From positions 1-5,715 of the forward strand of contig JAAYZY010000535.1 in the NCBI GenBank assembly GCA_012514615.1: a DNA stretch of 5,715 nt, written 5' to 3'. A program made the translations under genes and the position numbers. Under the pieces are notes generated by a model. It did not search any database. It saw nothing but the letters and a program-made list of their open reading frames with translations, and was not told the origin of the DNA. Shown piece after piece: positions 1 to 5,079 of the stretch. Every line of letters begins with the position of its first letter. Within the stretch, counting starts at the first letter, position 1. Source of the stretch: Chloroflexota bacterium (GTDB lineage Bacteria; Chloroflexota; Anaerolineae; DTPP01).

Positions 1-769
1 CAGCCAGCAGGGCCACCTGATGGCCGCGGTACCACTGCTTGGCATACTCGGCCTTGCCCTCGATCATGCCGTAGTGACGCATGACGTTGAGGTAAGCCGC
101 GGCGAACCGCTGGCCGATGAAGTGGAAGTCGGTCTTCAGCATCTTGCTCCAGCCGCCCCACTCCACGGTGATGCCGCCGCCGCCCTGCTCGGCGATCATG
201 CCGGTGGGGCTGCCGCGGCCCACGCCGCTGGTGTTCACCAAGTTCCACTCAGGCCCCATGGCGCCGGCCAACTCCAGAGAGGCTGGCGTTTCCGCGGCGA
301 AGATGGCCGACTCAAGGTAGGAGTGCTCGCCGCCGGAATGCACGGCAATCTGCAGGTCGCAGTTGTCTTTCATGGCGGTCCAATGGGCCCAGCCCACCCG
401 CTCAGTGGCATAGCCGTCCGGCTTGCCGGGGTAGATGCGGTTCAGGTCGTAGGAGAAGGTGTCGCGGGGGTCGCCGCGGTTGCCAGCCGTGAACGCTTCG
501 ATGTTCAGGGCAGGCACGGCCACCAAGGTACCCTTCATCTTTTTCGGGTCCAACTGCTTCAGCAGCAGCATGATGGAGTAGGGGCCTTCCGGCTCGTCGC
601 CGTGGGTCGCCCCGTTGATCCACAGGCGGGGGCCGTCTTCCACGCCGCGGTAGACGATGATGGGCATCTCCCGGCGGCGGCCGTAGAGGTCCACGCCCAA
701 GGGGATGCCTCCGCGCTTGGCTTCGCCCGGCATCACCGTCACGTTGCCGATAGTCATCGGTTTTGCCAT
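1..769 (-). CDS. M14-family deacylase (succinylglutamate desuccinylase/aspartoacylase type), 3' end cut by window
   Basis: This is a probable cytoplasmic zinc-dependent amidohydrolase of the AstE/AspA branch of the M14 carboxypeptidase fold, which removes acyl groups from N-acylated amino acids or similar compounds. The visible 256 residues hold a complete-looking catalytic set: THGDE at 55-59 (zinc ligands His56 and Glu59), DLNR at 108-111 (substrate-binding Asn-Arg), a third zinc ligand His144 in IAVHSGG, and the likely general base Glu203 in ITVEWGG. No signal peptide is seen. The ATG at 769 follows AGGAG with an 8-nt spacer. A second Met at codon 5 is a weaker option. The C-terminus lies beyond base 1. 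It is the last visible gene of the run, 90 nt after the aminotransferase, and may act on that enzyme's substrate or product. N-acetyl-diaminobutyrate deacetylases (DoeB) fall in the same broad family, so the acyl group and substrate are open. The family call is firm; the specificity is not known. Confidence 0.88.
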   Translation of the reverse strand, partial: MAKPMTIGNVTVMPGEAKRGGIPLGVDLYGRRREMPIIVYRGVEDGPRLWINGATHGDEPEGPYSIMLLLKQLDPKKMKGTLVAVPALNIEAFTAGNRGDPRDTFSYDLNRIYPGKPDGYATERVGWAHWTAMKDNCDLQIAVHSGGEHSYLESAIFAAETPASLELAGAMGPEWNLVNTSGVGRGSPTGMIAEQGGGGITVEWGGWSKMLKTDFHFIGQRFAAAYLNVMRHYGMIEGKAEYAKQWYRGHQVALLA

Positions 770-777
770 GTCAGGTT

Positions 778-782
778 CTCCT
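778..782 (-). promoter_or_regulatory. Shine-Dalgarno site of the M14 deacylase gene
   Basis: AGGAG lies 8 nt upstream of the ATG at 769. It supports that start over the in-frame Met four codons later. Confidence 0.7.
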
Positions 783-808
783 CTTTTCCACGTCTTCACT
801 GGTTCGGT

Positions 809-855
809 CGGAATCGGGCCGGGGCGATGATGGCACCGCCCCGGCAGGGATTCCG
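809..855 (-). other. Two-tier intergenic hairpin between aminotransferase and deacylase genes
   Basis: In the 90-nt gap an outer 7-bp stem (CGGAATC at 849-855 with GATTCCG at 809-815, minus-strand reading) encloses an inner, perfect 9-bp stem (GCCGGGGCG at 837-845 with CGCCCCGGC at 818-826). The apical loop is 10 nt, and a small internal loop of 3 against 2 nt separates the stems. It begins 4 nt after the aminotransferase stop codon. No U-run follows, so it is not a canonical intrinsic terminator on either strand. It could stabilise the upstream mRNA end, mark an RNA processing point, or partly attenuate transcription into the deacylase gene. The pairing is directly visible; the function is inferred. 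Confidence 0.7.
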
Positions 856-859
856 TTGG

Positions 860-2023
860 CTACTTCTTGACGTGCTCAGCGATGGTGCGCTTCATGCGGG
901 CCACCGCTTCCTGCAGACGCTCTTTGGGAGCCAGCAGGGAGATGCGCAGGTACTGTCCGCCGGACTCGCCGAAGGCGTTGCCGGGGAAGATGAGCACCCG
1001 CCCCTCTTTCAGGAAGAGGTACGAGAGCTCTTCGGCTGAGATGCCCACGCTGGAGGCATCGGGGAAGGCGTAGAACGCCCCCTTGGGCCGCCCGTAGGTG
1101 AAGCCCATCTCGTCCAGGCCCTGCATCATGATCTGGCGACGCTCGTCGTAGATGCGGCGGAAGCGTTCCACGCAGTCCTGCGGCCCGGTGAAGGCAGCAT
1201 GTGCGCCCCACTGGGAGATGACCGAGGTGCCGCGGTTGGCGCTGATCTTCATGGCCCGCATGGCGGCGATGATCGACGCTGGGGCCGCCACGTAGCCGAC
1301 GCGCCAGCCGGTCATGGCGTAGGTTTTGGAGACGCCGTTGAGGGTGATGGTGCGTTCTTTCATCCCCGGCAGCGAGGCGATGCTCATGTGCTGGGCGTCG
1401 TCGTAGATGAACTTCTCGTAGATCTCGTCAGAGATGACGATGAGGTTGCGCTCCTGGGCGATCTCGGCCAGGCGGCGGATGCTCTTGGGCGAGATGACGC
1501 CGGAGGTGGGGTTGCCCGGGGTTACCAGCAGCAAGACCTTGCTCTTGGGCCCGATGCGCTTCTCCACCTCCTCAGGGCGCAGGTCGAAGCTGTCTTCCTG
1601 GTAGGTGGGCACAGGGACGATCTTGCCGCCGGCCACGTGGATAGCGGCATCGTAGGAGGTGTAGCGCGGGTCCGGCACCAACACCTCATCGCCGGGGTTC
1701 AGCAGCGACTGAATCAGGAAGAAGAGCGCCTCCTGGCCGCCGCCGGTCACCAGCACTTCCGTGGCCGGGTCGACCAGCACGTTGTTCTCCCGCCGCAACT
1801 TGTCGGCGATGGCCTGGCGCAGCTCGAAGAGCCCCTCGGCCGGGGCCGGCTGCAGGGCCGCGCCGCGCCGCAGCGCATCTTTGGCCGCCTGAACGATGTG
1901 CGCCGGCGTATCCTGGTCGGGGTCGCCGCGGCCCAGGGCGATGACATCGGGCAGGGTCTTGGCCAGCTCCATCATCTCGTAGCGGATGCTGGTACCCTTC
2001 TCGGCTACCTTCTTCTGGCTCAT
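860..2023 (-). CDS. PLP-dependent class I/II aminotransferase, lysine-bearing partner
   Basis: This 387-residue fold-type I aminotransferase is close to the aspartate-aminotransferase family in length and motif order. It would move an amino group between an amino acid and a 2-oxo acid using PLP. The motifs are GRGDPDQDTP (31-40), GGGQEAL (94-100), PLP-stacking Tyr121 in DPRYTSY, Asn171 in PGNPTSG, Asp199 and Tyr202 in SDEIY, Schiff-base Lys233 in GVSKTYAMTGWRVGY with phosphate-binding Arg241, and carboxylate-binding Arg360 in YLRIS. One key residue is missing: where relatives have a Tyr (AspAT Tyr70, donated across the dimer to the partner's PLP phosphate), this protein reads LQPAPAEG with Pro59, and there is no aromatic residue from 52 to 64. 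The start at 2023 is chosen for its AGGAGG with a 6-nt spacer. An in-frame ATG at 2119 would add 32 residues translated from inside the upstream gene. The start overlaps the upstream stop as ATGA, so the two are probably translated together. The amino-acid substrate is unknown. Confidence 0.9.
   Translation of the reverse strand: MSQKKVAEKGTSIRYEMMELAKTLPDVIALGRGDPDQDTPAHIVQAAKDALRRGAALQPAPAEGLFELRQAIADKLRRENNVLVDPATEVLVTGGGQEALFFLIQSLLNPGDEVLVPDPRYTSYDAAIHVAGGKIVPVPTYQEDSFDLRPEEVEKRIGPKSKVLLLVTPGNPTSGVISPKSIRRLAEIAQERNLIVISDEIYEKFIYDDAQHMSIASLPGMKERTITLNGVSKTYAMTGWRVGYVAAPASIIAAMRAMKISANRGTSVISQWGAHAAFTGPQDCVERFRRIYDERRQIMMQGLDEMGFTYGRPKGAFYAFPDASSVGISAEELSYLFLKEGRVLIFPGNAFGESGGQYLRISLLAPKERLQEAVARMKRTIAEHVKK
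2020..2023 (-). other. ATGA stop/start overlap coupling the two aminotransferase genes
   Basis: The TGA at 2020-2022 ends the upstream aminotransferase paralog, and the ATG at 2021-2023 starts the downstream one. This 4-nt overlap usually goes with translational coupling and similar amounts of both proteins, which fits subunits of one complex. Confidence 0.85.
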
Positions 2024-3216
2024 GCTGCACCTCCTGCCCGCACGTTCAAGGCCCACTTCAGGCGCCGCATGGCCTGTTCCAGGTCCGACATGGTGGGCCA
2101 GAGGGAGATGCGCACCCACCCTTCACCCTTGGCGCCGAAGACCGGGCCTGGCAGCACGGCCACCCGCGCCTCCGAGAGCAGCCAGCAGGCGAACGGTTCG
2201 GCCTTCTTGCCACTGCTGCGCACATCCACGAAGACGTAGGGCGTGGCCTGCGGCTGGCTGTGGGGCAACCCCAGTTCATCCAGAGCCGCCAGCACCAGGG
2301 CGCGCTTGGCGTCCATCTCAGCGCGGCGGGCCTCCACCCAGCCCTGGGGGCCGGTCATGGCTTCCAAGGCCGCGAACTGGGCCATGGCGCTGGTGCAGAT
2401 GGTGATAGCCTGCTTCAGGTCCCGCACCGGCGTCACCAGCTCCTTGGGGCCGGCGAAGTAGCCGACCCGCCAGCTGGCCAAGCCGTAGAGGTACGAGAAG
2501 CTGCACACAGTGAGGGTGTGCGGGGCCGCGGCGGGCACAGAGGCCAAGCTCACGTGCCGCGCGTGCTGCCCCAGCCCTTCGTCCAGCGACTCATCGGCGA
2601 TGACGGTGAGCCGGTGCTCGGCCACCAGGTCGGCGATGCGCCCGATCTCCTCAGCGGAGAGGACGGCCCCGCTGGGCGTGGCCGGGTTGACCAGCAACAG
2701 CAGCTTGCTCTTGGGGGTTAGGCGGCTCTTGATCTGGGCCGCGGTCATGGCGAAGCCATCGGCGGCGCGCAACGGCACCGGCACCAGCGTGGCCTGCGAC
2801 AGGCGCACGCCCTCATCCACAAAGGCCGGGCGCAGCTCCGGCGCCAGCACTTCGTCGCCGGCGCTGGCCAGCACCTGCAGCCCCACGAAGACGCCCTCGC
2901 GTCCACCGTTGCTGATGACCACACCGCTGCCGGCATCCACCGTGACGCCCTGCAGCGCGGCAAGCTTGGCTGCCACTGCCTTGCGCAAGGCCGGCACGCC
3001 TGGCCGGTCGGTGTAGTGCGTCTCGCCCTGGTCCAGCGACGCTTCCACCGCCGCCAAGACGTTCTCTGGAAGCACCGGATCGCCCGAGTCGCCGCTGAGG
3101 TCGATGGTGTGTTCGAAGCGCATCTCGCGCGGCCAGCCCGAAGCCGGCTCCACCACCCGCCAACGCTCAGCCCGCTGGGCGATGGCCGATGCCATCGGTC
3201 CCATAGTCTGCTCCAT
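2020..3216 (-). CDS. Aminotransferase-fold paralog lacking the PLP lysine (likely pseudoenzyme subunit)
   Basis: This 398-residue protein aligns along its length with the class I/II aminotransferase encoded directly downstream, but its own PLP pocket is degraded. The canonical SK(T/S) lysine motif reads SFSYLYGLASWRVGY, with Tyr242 (codon TAC at 2491-2493, two base changes from a Lys codon) in place of the Schiff-base lysine. The residue equivalent to AspAT Asn194 is Thr180 (NPATPSG), Tyr225 is Leu211 (ADESL), and the PLP-stacking aromatic is Pro130. It keeps Asp208, Arg250, Arg369 and HYTDRPG (66-73), whose Tyr68 matches the tyrosine that reaches across the dimer. The frame is intact and the flanking motifs are well kept, so it does not look like a decaying gene. 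It follows an 80-nt gap with a palindrome and overlaps the next gene by ATGA. The most likely role, by inference, is the non-catalytic half of a heterodimer with that partner. It could instead be a regulatory or binding protein. The start at 3216 has AGGAGG 12 nt upstream, rather far; Met5 and Met8 are alternatives. Confidence 0.85.
   Translation of the reverse strand: MEQTMGPMASAIAQRAERWRVVEPASGWPREMRFEHTIDLSGDSGDPVLPENVLAAVEASLDQGETHYTDRPGVPALRKAVAAKLAALQGVTVDAGSGVVISNGGREGVFVGLQVLASAGDEVLAPELRPAFVDEGVRLSQATLVPVPLRAADGFAMTAAQIKSRLTPKSKLLLLVNPATPSGAVLSAEEIGRIADLVAEHRLTVIADESLDEGLGQHARHVSLASVPAAAPHTLTVCSFSYLYGLASWRVGYFAGPKELVTPVRDLKQAITICTSAMAQFAALEAMTGPQGWVEARRAEMDAKRALVLAALDELGLPHSQPQATPYVFVDVRSSGKKAEPFACWLLSEARVAVLPGPVFGAKGEGWVRISLWPTMSDLEQAMRRLKWALNVRAGGAA
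2028..2035 (-). promoter_or_regulatory. Shine-Dalgarno site deciding the start at 2023
   Basis: AGGAGGTG sits inside the last codons of the upstream paralog, with 6 nt between AGGAGG and the ATG. It argues strongly for the start at 2023 and against the longer reading from 2119. Confidence 0.75.
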
Positions 3217-3222
3217 CTTTTG

Positions 3223-3234
3223 TCCTATCCTCCT
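3223..3234 (-). promoter_or_regulatory. Double Shine-Dalgarno-like stretch before the lysine-less aminotransferase paralog
   Basis: A full AGGAGG at 3229-3234 stands 12 nt from the ATG at 3216, longer than usual. A weaker AGGA at 3223-3226 has a 6-nt spacer. The long spacing may mean initiation at Met1 from the weaker site or at Met5 from neither. The start is therefore likely but not settled. Confidence 0.5.
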
Positions 3235-3259
3235 GATGGTTGATACCCATTGGTCGATG

Positions 3260-3285
3260 CTGGGGGCAGGCGCGCCTGCCCCCAG
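3260..3285 (-). other. Perfect 26-nt palindrome in the gap between DUF4438 and aminotransferase genes
   Basis: The arm CTGGGGGCAGG pairs with CCTGCCCCCAG around a central CGCG, giving an 11-bp GC-rich hairpin in RNA. It lies 11 nt after the stop codon of the second DUF4438 gene and about 25 nt before the next Shine-Dalgarno site. No U-run follows on either strand, so a canonical intrinsic terminator is not supported. It may protect the 3' end of the upstream message, be a processing site that sets different expression levels in one operon, or act as a DNA operator for a dimeric regulator. The symmetry is directly seen; the role is inferred. Confidence 0.75.
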
Positions 3286-3296
3286 GGGAACATGCT

Positions 3297-4181
3297 CTAA
3301 CGGAAGGCCCCCAGGCCCATGATGCGGGCCATGTTGGCCTTGGCATCGTGCACCGGCTCGATCTCGGCCGTCGGGCCGGTGAGGAAGCAGACCAGGCCGG
3401 GCCCGAAGCCCACGCGCACGCTGTCGCCGTGGCAGACGATGCCCACGGAAGTGGCGCCCCGCAGGTAGCCGGGGGCATAGGTGGTGTCATAGTCGCGCAC
3501 AGCGATCACGTCGCCCAGCCGCAGGTCCTTCAGGCCGTACTCTTCCACCATGCCGGGCGAGTTGGTCTGGAGCTGCAGCGCGCCGCCGTCGGAATCCAGG
3601 CCGGCGCCTGCGCCCATGAGCTCAGCCGGCAACGTAGCCACCACCGGCACCTGCAGCTTGCCGCCCTGCACCTTGATGCCCATGCGCTCGGCCAGGCCGG
3701 GGTCGATGTTCTTCACCGTGACGTTGGGGAAGCCCTCGATGGCGGCACCCAACCCGTAGGCCCGCACCTGGATGGCGTCGCCCACGGCCAGTGTCTCCAT
3801 GGCCTCCGGGGGGAAGTCCAGGATCAGATGATCCATGAAGCGCCCGCTCTTGCCGGCGACCACACCCTTGGCCCCCTTGGCCCGGCCGCTCATGACCACC
3901 GCCTCGTTGCCCAGGCAGGCGAAGACCTTCAGCGCCCGGTGGGCCGCCGCGTCTTTGCTGCGGATGCTCACGCCGGGCTCGATCACCTCGGCCAGCCAGC
4001 CCATGGCCGGGTCGCCGATGCGCACGTTGTAGACGATGCCGCCGTTCAGCGGCAGCAGGCTCAGGGTCCCCTCTCGAGTCATGAAGTGAGGGGTCCAAGG
4101 CACTGTGGGGAAGCCGGGGGCATCAATGTTGCCCATGACCGAGATCTTGACCAGCTTTTCCTTGTTCTTGATCTTCAGCAT
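3297..4181 (-). CDS. DUF4438 family protein, second tandem copy
   Basis: This 294-residue protein of a family with no assigned function is plainly a paralog of the gene just upstream. Shared blocks are LVKISVMG (10-17), GIVYNVRIGDPAMGW (48-62), EPGVSI (68-73), ACLGNEAVV (88-96), a central DFPPE, LRLGD (220-224), VRD (228-230), HGD (251-253) and TAEIEP (271-276). No signal peptide or membrane segment is seen. The ATG at 4181 is chosen because AAGGAGA lies 7 nt upstream and because the N-terminus then lines up with the paralog. An ATG at 4211 would overlap the upstream gene by 17 nt and add 10 unmatched residues. Some polar positions of the first copy are changed here: Asp192 and Asp194 become Ala201 and Gln203, and the GHGPG histidine becomes Phe259. 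It may be a structural or specialised partner of the first copy. A role in the same pathway is inferred from gene order only. Confidence 0.82.
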   Translation of the reverse strand: MLKIKNKEKLVKISVMGNIDAPGFPTVPWTPHFMTREGTLSLLPLNGGIVYNVRIGDPAMGWLAEVIEPGVSIRSKDAAAHRALKVFACLGNEAVVMSGRAKGAKGVVAGKSGRFMDHLILDFPPEAMETLAVGDAIQVRAYGLGAAIEGFPNVTVKNIDPGLAERMGIKVQGGKLQVPVVATLPAELMGAGAGLDSDGGALQLQTNSPGMVEEYGLKDLRLGDVIAVRDYDTTYAPGYLRGATSVGIVCHGDSVRVGFGPGLVCFLTGPTAEIEPVHDAKANMARIMGLGAFR

Positions 4182-4188
4182 GACAGTC

Positions 4189-4195
4189 TCTCCTT
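4189..4195 (-). promoter_or_regulatory. Shine-Dalgarno site deciding the start of the second DUF4438 gene
   Basis: AAGGAGA directly abuts and shares a base with the TAA stop (4195-4197) of the upstream copy, with 7 nt to the ATG at 4181. The tight spacing suggests coupled translation of the two DUF4438 proteins and rules against the start at 4211. Confidence 0.7.
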
Positions 4196-5052
4196 TATGC
4201 CCACCGGCCAAATTTCAGGTAGTTGCCAATGTTGGCATCGGGATCGATTTCGGGGATGATGTGCGCCGTGGCGCACGAAAGCAGGGTCATCACCCCAGGC
4301 CCGTGCCCGGTCTGGAAGCAGTCGCCGTGGTTGATGAGGCCGATGGCGATGGCTCCCTTCTGGTAACCGCGGCCGGTGCTGTGATCCTGATCCCGGATCG
4401 CCACCAGGTCGCCCAGGCGCAGGCTCAGCAGGCCCAGGCTCTCCACCCAAGAGCGGTCTTCGGTCATCATGTCTTGGTCCACGTACTCGGGGAAGAGCTC
4501 CATGCCCGAGCCCATGATCTGCGGCGGCAGCTCGTGGGCCACCGGCACCACGATCTTGCCATCGCCGGCTTCGCGGATGCGCATCGCTTCCAGGAGTTGC
4601 GGGCTGCATTTGCGCACGGCGATGTGGGGGTAGTCCACCATGGCCAAGCCCAGCCCCTCGGTGAGGATCTGGATGCGGTCGCCCACGCACATCCGCTCCA
4701 GCTCTTCAGGGGCGAAGTCGATGAGCAGCCGGGCGTGCTCGCCGGAGACGATGCCCCGGGTACCCGCCGCGTCGCCCGAGGCCACCACCGCCTCGTTGCC
4801 CACGCAGGTGAGGTAGTGCATGGCGTAGTCGGCCTGCGTGTCGGCGTTGTGGATGGAGACGCCAGGCTCCAAGTGGTCGGCCTCCCAGCCAAACGCTGGA
4901 TCGCCTACCCGGGTACTGTAGACGATGCCGGCCATGCCGATGGAGAACTTGGCTCGACCGCTGTTGTCTGGCCCGTAGCCGCGCAGCGCTGGCGGGGAGA
5001 TCTCCCCCAGCACCGCCATCTTGACCAGACGGTCCTTGTTGGTGCGAATCAT
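4195..5052 (-). CDS. DUF4438 family protein, first tandem copy
   Basis: This 285-residue protein of unknown function is recognised as DUF4438 by its blocks: GIVYSTRVGDPAFGW (42-56), EPGVSI (62-67), TCVGNEAVVASG (82-93), DFAPEELE (112-119), LRLGD (211-215), IRDQD (219-223), NHGD (241-244), GHGPGV (249-254) and TAHIIPEIDPDAN (262-274). The many glycine turns and short hydrophobic runs suggest a compact beta-rich soluble protein; no export signal is seen. Cys83 before GNEAVV is also present in the second copy. Residues that could bind metal or act in catalysis are His242, Asp244, His250, Asp192 and Asp194. That is a guess from their polar, motif-embedded nature. The ATG at 5052 has AAGGAGG 5 nt upstream. 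It follows the DegT-type gene by 27 nt and the second copy by tight linkage. Its place among aminotransferases and a deacylase suggests a metabolic role, but no reaction can be assigned. Confidence 0.85.
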   Translation of the reverse strand: MIRTNKDRLVKMAVLGEISPPALRGYGPDNSGRAKFSIGMAGIVYSTRVGDPAFGWEADHLEPGVSIHNADTQADYAMHYLTCVGNEAVVASGDAAGTRGIVSGEHARLLIDFAPEELERMCVGDRIQILTEGLGLAMVDYPHIAVRKCSPQLLEAMRIREAGDGKIVVPVAHELPPQIMGSGMELFPEYVDQDMMTEDRSWVESLGLLSLRLGDLVAIRDQDHSTGRGYQKGAIAIGLINHGDCFQTGHGPGVMTLLSCATAHIIPEIDPDANIGNYLKFGRWA

Positions 5053-5079
5053 CGTGCCCTCCTTGGACTGGGACTTACG

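Noticed and set aside
20..1039. Long plus-strand open frame (339 codons) opposite the deacylase
   Set aside because: It runs antisense to a protein with clear M14 zinc motifs, crosses the gap into the next gene, has Ala/Gly/His-rich low-information composition and shows no recognisable motif. Such frames are expected opposite G+C-rich genes.
2024..2119. N-terminal extension of the aminotransferase from an ATG at 2119
   Set aside because: The extra 32 residues are read out of frame inside the upstream gene and resemble no aminotransferase N-terminus, while the ATG at 2023 has an excellent Shine-Dalgarno site and an ATGA overlap.
1199..2239. Long plus-strand open frame (346 codons) opposite the aminotransferase pair
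   Set aside because: It spans the junction of two well-supported minus-strand genes, has no family motifs, and fits an antisense shadow of strongly G+C-biased codons.
2020..3216. Calling the lysine-less aminotransferase paralog a pseudogene
   Set aside because: There is no stop or frameshift in 398 codons, flanking structural motifs are preserved, and it is translationally coupled to an intact partner. The changes fall selectively on one side of the active site.
3260..3285. Intrinsic transcription terminator
   Set aside because: The stem is strong but no U-run follows on either strand, and the next gene begins shortly after on the same strand.
4182..4211. N-terminal extension of the second DUF4438 gene from an ATG at 4211
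   Set aside because: It overlaps the upstream gene by 17 nt, has no match in the paralog, and the strong Shine-Dalgarno site points to 4181.
3240..4259. Long plus-strand open frame (339 codons) opposite the second DUF4438 gene
   Set aside because: It is antisense to a conserved protein, its composition is biased to Ala, Gly, His and Asp, and it runs across the boundary between the two DUF4438 genes.
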